Below, piece after piece: positions 1 through 8,010 of a DNA stretch of 34,247 nucleotides. Position numbers and translations under genes: made by a program. Under the pieces are notes generated by a model, which was not told the origin of the DNA, did not search any database, and saw only the letters and a program-made list of their open reading frames with translations. Every line of letters starts with the position of its first letter. Position 1 is the stretch's first letter. Source of the DNA: an uncultured Bacteroides sp. (GTDB lineage: Bacteria; Bacteroidota; Bacteroidia; Bacteroidales; Bacteroidaceae); the NCBI GenBank assembly GCA_900553185.1, contig USCT01000021.1, positions 1 through 34,247 on the forward strand. The letters run 5' to 3'.

Positions 1-57
1 TAGCCACCCACCCAGATACGCTGCTGTTTATCTTGAAATAAAACGGTTACACGTCTG

Positions 58-2517
58 TTATTCCAGTTTCATCTTTCCATCTTTCCAGAGAACCGTATAT
101 ACACTGCCGGCTTCGGTAGCGAACTCCAGTTTTTCTCCTTTATAATAGATACTGCAAGGAACTCCCGAACCGGAATGAACCACAGCTTTGGTCAGATTAT
201 TATCCTGCCAGTACATGTCGATAACGAAATTTCCACGTGCGCGCACTCCGGTCAGTTTACCTTCATGCCATACATCGGGCAGCGCAGGAAGCAGGTGAAT
301 AAATCCCATGTGGCTTTGCAACAACATTTCAGTGACTCCGGCAGTGCCTCCGAAATTTCCATCAATCTGGAAAGGTGGATGAAAATCCCACAGATTCTCA
401 TTCGTACCGTTCTTAAGCAGATTGCCATACAGTGTATAAGAGCGATTACCGTCATGAAGCCGTGCCCACTGGTTCAGTTTCCAACCCATACTCCAGCCGG
501 TTGCCCCGTCGCCCCTGTGTTCCAGCACCACCCTGGAAGCCTTGGCCAGTTCAGGCGTAGTAACCGGAGAAATGGTATGCCCCGGATGAAGGCCGAACAA
601 ATGATTCACATGCCTGTGATTGTCCGACGGATCGTCAATATCCTTCGACCATTCCATCAGCTGGCCATAACGTCCTATTTTATAGGGAACAATGCCGGCC
701 AGTACCTGCTTCCATTCCTGACGCTCCGCGGTATCTGTTTCCAATACCTTGCTGGCCGCGATGGCATCCAGCAAAATTTCACGGATCACCGCATGTGAGA
801 AAGTAGCTCCTTCGTCTATCGGACCATGTTCAGGCGAGGTAGACGGAGCTGCCGTATACGATCCGTCCGGTTTATGCCACAGATAATCCACCGCAAAACG
901 GGCACTTTCTTTGATAAGATCATAACCTACCGTACGCAAGAAATCCAAATCACGGGTATAATCATAGTAGTTCCATACGTGGGTAGCAAGCCAAGGTCCT
1001 GCTACCGGTGAAAAATTCCACGACATATCCTTATCCCGTAACGGAGTTGTGAAACCGAAAATATTGGAAGAGATAGAGGTTGTCCATCCCCGTGCACCGA
1101 AATACGACTTTGCCGTTACAGCACCCGGTTTTACCTGTGTACGGATAAAATCGATGAGCGGAAGTTCACACTCTGCCAGATTTGTCGGACAGGCAGGCCA
1201 ATAGTTCATCTGGATGTTGATGTTATTGTGATAATCCACCCGCCAGGGACCGTCTACATTGTTGTGCCAGATTCCCTGAAGGTTAGCCGGCAGATTTCCC
1301 GGTCTTGAACTGGCTATCAGCAAGTAACGGCCGAACTGGTAATACAATGTCTCCAACTCATAATCAGGAGCCCCCGTACGGTACCTTTCCAACCGTTTGG
1401 GAGTAGACAGTCTTTCCAGATTTGCAGTACCGCCATAAGAAGCATTCAGCTCGAACGCCGTACGTCCGAACAAGGAAACATAATCCCTATAATGTCTGTC
1501 CAGCAGCCCGTCATATCCATACGATACGGCCTGACGAATCCATTCCTCCGTTGTCTTTAAAGGTTTCACTCCGACGTATGTTTCAGCATCCGAAAAATCC
1601 GGATCAAAGTTCATCCGATAGTCCGTATCTGCCGAAATCAGAAAGACCGCCTCATCGGCATTTTCCACATGAATCCTGCCCTCATCATCAGTCCATGACT
1701 TTCCACCTTTTATCACCGATTTTACACGAACCACGTATTTCATGTGATTGTTATCGAGGCTGGAAACATAACAGCATTCGCCTCGCTTCCTGCGGACATA
1801 TTTGCCCGTCGACAACGGATTAGGCAGATACGAAAATACCAGATTCTGCTTTCCGGCTTCCGACCCGCAGAACCGTACCACCATCACATTATCCGGATAA
1901 GACACAAAACACGTACGGGTATATTTTACTCCACCGGCAACGAATCCGATATTCACCGTAGCAGAATCAAGGGAAAGCACCCGGCTGTAATCCGTAACAT
2001 CCGAATCGGCCAGTCCGGTCGCTATCCGGAATTCGCCTCCCGTAGTGAAACTTCCGAAGCGGAAAGGTTCCTCGGCATTCGATTCATAAGGCACACCGCT
2101 GTTAAAATTATTCTGAGTGAGTTCCGCCGCCTTCCGGGTATCATTATCCATGAAAGCCTGGCGGATATCCTTCAATACATGAGCCGACTCCTTGTTTACA
2201 TTCCAGTAATAAGCCGCCCCTTTCGACGTATTGGGTCCGCCCCGCCACAAAGATTTTTCGTTGAAGGTAATGCGTTCCGAACCGATTGATCCGTAAACAT
2301 TTCCTCCTATACTTCCGTTGCCAATCGGCAAAGTAGTATGTTCCCAGTTTTCATCGAGGTTTTTTATCGCGTCACCGGCAGACACTGAAGCATTCTTACC
2401 TCCCCATGCAGGAGTATCGGCCAGCGGATTGGGGGTATCAAACTTTATCTGATGCTGTGCATGCAGATTTGGAAACGACAGAAATGCCATTATCCATAAC
2501 AGATTCATCTTTTTCAT
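58..2517 (-). CDS. GH95 alpha-L-fucosidase, secreted
   Basis: An exo-acting glycoside hydrolase that most likely removes alpha-1,2-linked L-fucose (some family members act on alpha-L-galactose) from host or plant glycans. The 819-residue length fits GH95. Residues 1-20 form a Sec signal ending in an LHA-Q type site, so the enzyme is exported. An N-terminal beta-sandwich (about 25-300) is followed by the (alpha/alpha)6 barrel. The signature N-N-I-N-I-Q-M-N-Y-W lies at about 431-440, S-P-E-H at 561-564 and F-Q-I-D-G-N at about 716-721. By the Bifidobacterium AfcA model these hold the two catalytic Asn, the acid Glu563 and Asp719. No SusC/SusD or other sugar gene is adjacent inside the window, though its downstream side is cut off by the window edge. 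Family assignment is strong; the exact sugar is inferred. Confidence 0.93.
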   Translation of the reverse strand: MKKMNLLWIMAFLSFPNLHAQHQIKFDTPNPLADTPAWGGKNASVSAGDAIKNLDENWEHTTLPIGNGSIGGNVYGSIGSERITFNEKSLWRGGPNTSKGAAYYWNVNKESAHVLKDIRQAFMDNDTRKAAELTQNNFNSGVPYESNAEEPFRFGSFTTGGEFRIATGLADSDVTDYSRVLSLDSATVNIGFVAGGVKYTRTCFVSYPDNVMVVRFCGSEAGKQNLVFSYLPNPLSTGKYVRRKRGECCYVSSLDNNHMKYVVRVKSVIKGGKSWTDDEGRIHVENADEAVFLISADTDYRMNFDPDFSDAETYVGVKPLKTTEEWIRQAVSYGYDGLLDRHYRDYVSLFGRTAFELNASYGGTANLERLSTPKRLERYRTGAPDYELETLYYQFGRYLLIASSRPGNLPANLQGIWHNNVDGPWRVDYHNNINIQMNYWPACPTNLAECELPLIDFIRTQVKPGAVTAKSYFGARGWTTSISSNIFGFTTPLRDKDMSWNFSPVAGPWLATHVWNYYDYTRDLDFLRTVGYDLIKESARFAVDYLWHKPDGSYTAAPSTSPEHGPIDEGATFSHAVIREILLDAIAASKVLETDTAERQEWKQVLAGIVPYKIGRYGQLMEWSKDIDDPSDNHRHVNHLFGLHPGHTISPVTTPELAKASRVVLEHRGDGATGWSMGWKLNQWARLHDGNRSYTLYGNLLKNGTNENLWDFHPPFQIDGNFGGTAGVTEMLLQSHMGFIHLLPALPDVWHEGKLTGVRARGNFVIDMYWQDNNLTKAVVHSGSGVPCSIYYKGEKLEFATEAGSVYTVLWKDGKMKLE

Positions 2518-2626
2518 CGCATATCAGTTGTTTTTCATGTGTGTTGAGAAATCAAGGCATGTACATTTCCGGCTATTTTTTGTAACTTAGCCGCAAATAA
2601 AATACATAAACCACGTAAAGATACAA

Positions 2627-3148
2627 ATGAAAAACGAATTTATACAATCGCTGCCCAAAGAAAAACTCATTCAGCTCATCGAAGACTATTCCAAGAACTG
2701 GCTGGCCATGGACGGAGTCTGGTTTCAGTCCGTCGAGAAGAAATACGGAATGGATGAAGCCATGTATCACGACATGGAAGCCTGGAGACGGTATACCGTC
2801 ATCGAAGCCAGACGCATCAAGCAGTTTCTGAATCTGCCGGAACATCCCGGTCTGGAAGGGCTGGCCCAGGCCCTGCAACTACGCTTCTATACCAATGTAA
2901 ACGAAGCGGATCTGATTTGGGAGGACAACGGAAAGGTGCTGATCTACCGTACGCGGGAATGTCGTGTTCAACGTGCCCGCGAACGCAAGGGAATGCCGTT
3001 TCACCCCTGCAAGCCGGTGGGCGAAATAGAATATGCCGGTTTTGCCCGTACCATCGACGACCGCCTTGCCTGCAAGTGTATCAGCTGCTTTCCGGAAGTA
3101 ACCGATGCGACGTGTTGTTGCAGTTGGCGGTTTTGGGTAGAAGAATAA
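2627..3148 (+). CDS. DUF6125-like cysteine-rich cytosolic protein
   Basis: A 173-residue soluble protein without signal or membrane segment. The first about 90 residues are helical and acidic/aromatic. The second half has many cysteines: Cys112, Cys128, Cys149, Cys151, Cys154 and Cys163-165, including C-x-C-x-x-C and C-C-C. It resembles proteins annotated DUF6125, for which I know no proven reaction; the cysteine pattern suggests metal or cluster binding (inference). It is transcribed divergently from the fucosidase. A TAACTTAG box at 2583-2590 is one base from the Bacteroides -7 consensus and leaves a short leader to this ATG. The gene stands alone; the next gene on the plus strand is rplS, almost 6 kb away. 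Confidence 0.8.
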   Translation: MKNEFIQSLPKEKLIQLIEDYSKNWLAMDGVWFQSVEKKYGMDEAMYHDMEAWRRYTVIEARRIKQFLNLPEHPGLEGLAQALQLRFYTNVNEADLIWEDNGKVLIYRTRECRVQRARERKGMPFHPCKPVGEIEYAGFARTIDDRLACKCISCFPEVTDATCCCSWRFWVEE

Positions 3149-3698
3149 TTGTCAGAATACCTGGTTTCGTGATCGCATTTGGAACTTCAGAATCCAGATT
3201 CATACGGAGCCACCCAAACAAAATAACACAGAATCAGGCAATACACTTTCATTTTCACACAAATATATCCTGTCAACTTATTTGTCATTCATAAACCTCA
3301 GTTCATTCCACACACTTAAAAGGTATAAAAATGCATCAAAATACAATAAGATACATGTATTTATGCAGAAATCATACATTTTCCATCCATAAAAACACAA
3401 TAAAACATGAGAAAGAAAATAATTTCTGACTAGGAAAAACAGTAAAGACTCCTTGACAAACGGAACAAGATGAGCGCTCATCTTTGAAAAACCACCTACA
3501 GGTACTATTTTCAGCACCTAAAAATTCCAGATAGAAGAAATCAGACAGCCAATCAACAGGAACAAGAAGCTATAAAAACAACACATCCACCTGTCACAAA
3601 GAAACCGGTCTTTGATTTACACAACACAAGAAAACAGCAATACAGACAATAGAGAGACAAAAAGGGAAAAGACAAACGCACAAGAATCTCTTTTTCAC

Positions 3699-3732
3699 AA
3701 TCGGATCCGGTAACAACCCGAACCGGACGATT
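3699..3732. other. Interrupted inverted repeat (possible RNA hairpin)
   Basis: AATCG (3699-3703) and CCGGT (3707-3711) pair with ACCGG (3722-3726) and CGATT (3728-3732). This gives two 5-bp helices separated by a 3/1 internal loop, with a 10-base apical loop. No clear T run follows, so it is not a standard terminator. It is the most GC-rich spot in the otherwise AT-rich gap. Confidence 0.35.
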
Positions 3733-3830
3733 CTCAGGACCCGACAGTATCATTTTGACATTTTGCCATTCTATCATCAGACCATCGGATTTCTAAAGGA
3801 TAAACAGACATTCCCTATCACCCCCCCAAT

Positions 3831-3861
3831 AAAAAAGGCCACCCTTTTACGGGCAGCCCTT
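3831..3861 (-). terminator. Rho-independent terminator of the ferredoxin gene
   Basis: On the minus strand an 11-bp stem (AAGGGCTGCCC paired with GGGTGGCCTTT, including G-T pairs) with a 6-base loop is followed by a T run. It starts about 30 bases after the ferredoxin stop codon. Confidence 0.85.
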
Positions 3862-3890
3862 GTTAGTTTGTCATACAGACGATTGTTCTA

Positions 3891-4058
3891 TTATCCCAAG
3901 TGGATAGCTTCAGAAGGACAAACGTCAGCGCAAGTACCACATTCAGTGCAAGCGTCTGGGTTGATAGAATATTTGTCACCTTCTGAGATTGCTCCTACCG
4001 GACATTCATCGATACAAGTACCGCAAGCGATACAATCGTCACTAATTACGTAAGCCAT
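3891..4058 (-). CDS. Small 2[4Fe-4S] ferredoxin
   Basis: A 55-residue protein beginning MAYVISDDCIACGTC and ending AIHLG. It carries two C-x-x-C-x-x-C-x-x-x-C-P motifs: Cys9, 12, 15, 19 and Cys37, 40, 43, 47, each followed by Pro. This is the clostridial-type bacterial ferredoxin fold, a soluble low-potential electron carrier serving enzymes such as pyruvate:ferredoxin oxidoreductase in anaerobes. The gene is monocistronic: a perfect -7 box lies upstream at 4102-4109 and a strong terminator just downstream. The A/T-rich leader and regular codon use suggest high expression. No redox partner is adjacent, so its partner cannot be read from context. Confidence 0.95.
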   Translation of the reverse strand: MAYVISDDCIACGTCIDECPVGAISEGDKYSINPDACTECGTCADVCPSEAIHLG

Positions 4059-4101
4059 TGTAGTAAAAAAGTTAAGTTATTATTAGTACTAATTGATGGT
4101 A

Positions 4102-4109
4102 CAAAGGTA
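4102..4109 (-). promoter_or_regulatory. -7 box of the ferredoxin promoter
   Basis: On the minus strand this reads TACCTTTG, an exact match to the Bacteroides -7 consensus TAnnTTTG. Transcription would begin about 35 bases before the ferredoxin ATG. No clear TTTG is seen at the -33 distance. Confidence 0.6.
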
Positions 4110-4178
4110 GTATTTTTAGCATAGATTGTAACATCAACATTGCATTTTCTGGCTAATTTGTATTTCGTCTAAATAGAG

Positions 4179-7148
4179 TCATTTCATGAGTGACTGATAC
4201 ATGAGCTGCTGAATACGCGGACGGATATTCAGACGCATCAGCGCCTTCCGGTCAAACGGACGGGGATAAATACGGTTGCTCAAAAAGACGAAAACGAGAT
4301 CGTTGTCCGGATCGGCCCAGGCACAGGTCCCGGTAAATCCGGTATGTCCCACCACCGAAGCCGGAGCTTCCACGGCACAGGGACTGCTTTCCTCGTGCTC
4401 CATATCCGGCTTATCGAAGCCCAGTCCACGCCGGCTTTCCTTCGATTTCATGGTAAGAAACAGTTCACATGTAGCACGACTCAAATAACGACGGTCTCCG
4501 AAAACACCCTTGTCCAAAAGCATCTGGTATACCTGGGCTACATCGCGTGCCGTAGCGAACAATCCGGCATTGCCGGAAACTCCTCCCTGAAACGCGGCAG
4601 CCTCATCGTGTACATAGCCTTGCAAGGGACCTTTCCGAAGGAAGTCCTCCTTTACCGTAGGTACAATCTGTGACTTGTCAAAATAGCGAAGCGGACAATA
4701 AGCGATATGCGTCAATCCCATCGGACGGTAAAAGACACTGTCCAGGTATGCGTCCATCGGAGCACCCGAAATCGCTTCAACCATTTCTTTCAGCAACATA
4801 AAATTCAGGCAACTGTAGCGATAGGAACGTCCTTTCAAGGGAGCCTTGACGATTTCGTTCAAAATCACCTTGCGGAATTCCGGTTTCAGGTATAAGCTAT
4901 CGGCCACCTGTAGGGAATATTCTTCAGAATATGTATCCGAAACCCATTCCGGCTTGTACGAAAAAGAAGTGCAGGCATACAGATTGGCATCTACCTGTAC
5001 CCGATGGTTGGCATCCTGTTTTTTACGGAACAGACCGCCCTTACAACTCTTCAGGTCAATAGCCTTCATGTAGAACGGCAGATATGCCGGAAGTCCGGAT
5101 TCATGGAAAAGCAGATCCTGCACAGTCAGGTTCTCCTTATTGGTTTTACGAAGCTCCGGAACAAATTTGGAAACCTTATCCGTCAGTCCGAACTTTCCTT
5201 CATCATACAGTTTCATCACAGCCAGTAACGTTCCTGTCGTTTTCGAAAGTGAAGCCAGATCGTACAAATCGTTCTCCTTGACCGGAATCTCTCCATCGTA
5301 CGTATACGTTCCAAAGCATTTGTTGTATACCGGATAACCTCCTTTCTGAATCAGAATATGGCATCCCGGATAAGCTCCGTTACGGATTCCCTCCCAGGCT
5401 ATCGAATCAATCTGTGCCAGTACGGCCGAATTCATGCCAAAATCTTCGGGCTGATAAGAACGGGGAATATCCGGATCGATGGAAACACCAGCTCCGGCCA
5501 ACAGGTTCTCACTCACCGCGATAGACAATCTTCCGCTCACCGCCTCTTTTCCAAGCAACACACGGGCCACATACTGCTGCAACCGGTCGGTCTCTTCGTG
5601 TGCTACGATAACGGCAGCGGCTTTTGCCAGAATCTTCGGCAACTTTTCCAGGACTTGCTGAGGCTCAAAGCATATCAGTATCAAAGGCTTATCGGCCGCC
5701 AGTCTCTCCAGCCATTCGTCGTAAGGGGCTACCTTGGAAGTATGCAACGCAACAATCAGACGCTGGGCCGGACGCAGCCGTTCCTCGACAACATTCAACG
5801 AATCCTGACCGACACGCATCCAGGAAATCGACATCTTTTCACGCAATTCTTTATACAGCGGATAGCTCTCCGACAGGGAGTTCGACACACTCAGCAATAC
5901 ATTGCCCGACAACGACAAATCCAAAGGCAACCAGTCACTGTCATCCTTGGCTACCGTAACCGAAGCCCGCTGCAGAGCTTCCGTCAGCCGGGCCGTTTCC
6001 GGTGTAGACAACCGGCTGTCCAGCCCTTCCAAAGTTATTTTCGGAGTCTTGTTCAACCCCATTGCATATTTATACGTCAACACTTTCCGGCAACGTTCGG
6101 TTATCTCTTCCTCCGTCAGCTTGCCTTTCCGGACAGCTTCCAGCACACTGGCCATCGACTTCTTCAGATTACGCGGTGCCAGCAACAGATCGTTTCCGGC
6201 AATCAGTGCCTGCGCACAGACAGCCTCCCTACCGGAAATACCTTTCATCTCCAGCGCATCCGTAAAGACCAGTCCCCGAAATCCCAGCTGATGTTTCAAC
6301 ATATTCTGTACAATATCCACCGAAACCGAGGCCGGCTCCGTACCCAGTTCCGGTACATCCAGGTGTCCTACCATTACTCCGCTGATACCGGCCTCTACCG
6401 CTTTCCGGAATGGATACAGCTCAATACTGTCCAGGCGTTCACGGGTGAATCCCAGCCTGGGCAAAGCTTTGTGTGAATCGACATCCGTATCTCCGTGACC
6501 GGGAAAATGCTTGCATACTGCCACGATTCCACCATCCTGCAAGCCTCGCATATAGGCTATGACTTTTCGCGCGACATTTGCCGGATCGCTGCCGAACGAA
6601 CGGACATTGATCACCGGATTGTCCGGATTATTGTCGACATCGGCTACCGGAGCAAAATTTACCTGAACACCTATTTCATGCAGCTGGCGGGCTACTTCAC
6701 GCCCGTAAGCATAAAGCAACGAATCCTGACTGATACAGCCCAACACCCGGTTCTTGGGAAATGAAGGAGTACCTTTCAGTCGCATGGCCAGCCCCCATTC
6801 ACCGTCGAAAGTTATCATCAAGGGAATTTTAGACTGACGTTGGGCCAGGTTGGTCAGCTCTACCTGTTTCTTAAGGTCGCCTCCCGAAAACAACAACCCT
6901 CCTATTCCGTATTCCTTAATAGCCGCAGCTATGTTTTCCTTGTTGCGCTGCGAAAGCACAGGCGCTACCGTGTGAATGAACAGCTGACCTATTTTCTGCT
7001 TCAACGTCATCGAACGAAGCTGTTCGTCGACCCATTTCCGACAGGCTACCGTATCGGATACCTGGTTCAGTATGCCAACAGGCTGCGCCGCCACCTGTCC
7101 CGCCAGCAACAGCCCGATAAGTATCCAGCCAAAACTTTTTTTGCCCAT
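4179..7148 (-). CDS. GH3 beta-N-acetylhexosaminidase fused to a serine beta-lactamase-family domain
   Basis: A 989-residue exported two-enzyme protein. Residues 1-21 form a Sec signal ending AAQ. Residues about 35-365 are a NagZ-like GH3 barrel with K-H-F-P-G-H-G at 213-219, the D-S-H acid/base dyad at 224-226, and nucleophile Asp297 in FTDALEMKG. This predicts cleavage of N-acetylglucosaminyl-beta-1,4-anhydroMurNAc or similar muropeptides. A GH3 C-terminal alpha/beta region spans about 390-555. Residues about 575-985 are a class C/EstB-like serine hydrolase with S-L-S-K at 633-636 and H-T-G at 935-937. The usual Y-x-N position appears to read Y-S-C (778-780). The beta-lactamase-like part may be an esterase or muropeptide hydrolase rather than a drug-resistance enzyme. 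It starts 3 bases after the metallophosphatase stop, so it is co-transcribed. Confidence 0.93.
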   Translation of the reverse strand: MGKKSFGWILIGLLLAGQVAAQPVGILNQVSDTVACRKWVDEQLRSMTLKQKIGQLFIHTVAPVLSQRNKENIAAAIKEYGIGGLLFSGGDLKKQVELTNLAQRQSKIPLMITFDGEWGLAMRLKGTPSFPKNRVLGCISQDSLLYAYGREVARQLHEIGVQVNFAPVADVDNNPDNPVINVRSFGSDPANVARKVIAYMRGLQDGGIVAVCKHFPGHGDTDVDSHKALPRLGFTRERLDSIELYPFRKAVEAGISGVMVGHLDVPELGTEPASVSVDIVQNMLKHQLGFRGLVFTDALEMKGISGREAVCAQALIAGNDLLLAPRNLKKSMASVLEAVRKGKLTEEEITERCRKVLTYKYAMGLNKTPKITLEGLDSRLSTPETARLTEALQRASVTVAKDDSDWLPLDLSLSGNVLLSVSNSLSESYPLYKELREKMSISWMRVGQDSLNVVEERLRPAQRLIVALHTSKVAPYDEWLERLAADKPLILICFEPQQVLEKLPKILAKAAAVIVAHEETDRLQQYVARVLLGKEAVSGRLSIAVSENLLAGAGVSIDPDIPRSYQPEDFGMNSAVLAQIDSIAWEGIRNGAYPGCHILIQKGGYPVYNKCFGTYTYDGEIPVKENDLYDLASLSKTTGTLLAVMKLYDEGKFGLTDKVSKFVPELRKTNKENLTVQDLLFHESGLPAYLPFYMKAIDLKSCKGGLFRKKQDANHRVQVDANLYACTSFSYKPEWVSDTYSEEYSLQVADSLYLKPEFRKVILNEIVKAPLKGRSYRYSCLNFMLLKEMVEAISGAPMDAYLDSVFYRPMGLTHIAYCPLRYFDKSQIVPTVKEDFLRKGPLQGYVHDEAAAFQGGVSGNAGLFATARDVAQVYQMLLDKGVFGDRRYLSRATCELFLTMKSKESRRGLGFDKPDMEHEESSPCAVEAPASVVGHTGFTGTCAWADPDNDLVFVFLSNRIYPRPFDRKALMRLNIRPRIQQLMYQSLMK

Positions 7149-7151
7149 ACA

Positions 7152-7994
7152 TCAATTCTTTTTCATCCTTACGATCATTTTGCCTACAAAAGCGGCGTTT
7201 TTCCCCATCTGTTGTACAGGAATTTCCACGCCATCCAGATTCCGGTAATACTTCGGACTTTCAAAATAAGAATGTGAATGTCCTCCCAGCACCAGGTCAA
7301 TGTTCCGGGTATTCTCTATGAGTTCCACATCCGAGTAAGGCTCACTCTCCCAACCCAGATGAGACAGACAAATTACCAGATCGCAGTTCTCCTGATTTCT
7401 CAGAATATCGGCCACCCGCTGGGCTTCCGATACCGGATCCAGGAACTTGACATTTCCGTAATTCGCCTTCGAGACCAGTCCTTCCAGTTGAGGTCCCAGA
7501 CCGAACACCCCGATACGCACCCCATCGCGTTCAATAACGGTATATGGCTTCACCAGCCCTTCCAACACCGTACCTTTCACATCGTAATTGGCACATACAA
7601 TGGGATAGCTGGCCATCCTGAACAGACGGGCCATGTTATCCAGCCCGAAATCGAATTCATGGTTACCGATAGTACCCGCATCGTATCCTATCCGGCTCAT
7701 CAACTGGATCTCGACCTCTCCCTTAAACAAATTATAATAAGGTGTACCTTGTGAAAAATCGCCACAATCGAATAACAGCAGGTCTTTATGTTCCTTGCGT
7801 TGCTGCTTGATAAAAGCCATCCTGCGCAACAAACCTCCCTTGCCAGCCAACATTGTATCAGCATATTCCGGACTGAACGGTTCTACCCTGCTGTGCATAT
7901 CGTTTGTGTGAAAAATATATATTTCCTTGTCATGCTGAGCCGAAAGCGTTCCGGCCAACAGACATACCCACAAAAACAAAACTATCTTTCTCAT
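7152..7994 (-). CDS. Secreted metallophosphatase (5'-nucleotidase N-terminal domain only)
   Basis: A calcineurin-like two-metal phosphatase of 280 residues. Residues 1-20 are a Sec signal (GTLSAQ). Metal-ligand motifs are in the expected order: N-D-M-H at 31-34, G-D-F at 78-80, G-N-H-E-F-D at 110-115, S-H-L-G at 211-214 and G-G-H-S-H at 237-241. This corresponds to the N-terminal half of UshA-type 5'-nucleotidases. The substrate-binding C-terminal half is missing here and is supplied by the gene immediately upstream in the same operon (15-base gap). Likely role: periplasmic release of phosphate from nucleotides or related esters. The stop codon is 3 bases before the GH3 fusion start. Confidence 0.92.
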   Translation of the reverse strand: MRKIVLFLWVCLLAGTLSAQHDKEIYIFHTNDMHSRVEPFSPEYADTMLAGKGGLLRRMAFIKQQRKEHKDLLLFDCGDFSQGTPYYNLFKGEVEIQLMSRIGYDAGTIGNHEFDFGLDNMARLFRMASYPIVCANYDVKGTVLEGLVKPYTVIERDGVRIGVFGLGPQLEGLVSKANYGNVKFLDPVSEAQRVADILRNQENCDLVICLSHLGWESEPYSDVELIENTRNIDLVLGGHSHSYFESPKYYRNLDGVEIPVQQMGKNAAFVGKMIVRMKKN

Positions 7995-8010
7995 ATTTTT
8001 CCTTTCCCTC

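Larger units (their letters stand above)
3149..3890. other. AT-rich stretch with no convincing gene
   Basis: About 740 bases between the DUF6125-like gene and the ferredoxin. Short open frames on the minus strand (3278-3517 and 3553-3777) translate into Phe/Leu/Cys/Tyr-rich peptides without a recognisable domain or good start context, which is what AT-rich non-coding DNA gives. Two details stand out: an interrupted inverted repeat at 3699-3732, and a run of seven C at 3821-3827 next to the ferredoxin terminator. I see no tRNA, transposase or repeat array here. Confidence 0.5.

Noticed and set aside
3278..3777. Two short minus-strand frames in the gene-poor gap (79 and 74 codons)
   Set aside because: Phe/Cys/Leu/Tyr-rich peptides typical of AT-rich non-coding DNA; no start context or similarity I can recognise.
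3821..3827. Run of seven C as a possible phase-variation tract
   Set aside because: It is outside any gene and on the far side of the ferredoxin terminator; slippage would have no evident effect.
4179..5450. Antibiotic-resistance beta-lactamase
   Set aside because: The domain is fused to a GH3 hexosaminidase and its second motif is atypical; a cell-wall or esterase role is more likely.
5358..6476. A 372-codon open frame on the plus strand, opposite the GH3 part of the fusion gene
   Set aside because: It is a mirror of the GH3 codon pattern, has no domain, signal or promoter, and its translation is rich in Gln, Arg, His and Ser as expected for antisense of a coding gene.
7995..8010. Pseudogene: one nucleotidase gene broken by a frameshift
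   Set aside because: The two halves are in the wrong order for that, and each has an intact start, signal peptide and stop.
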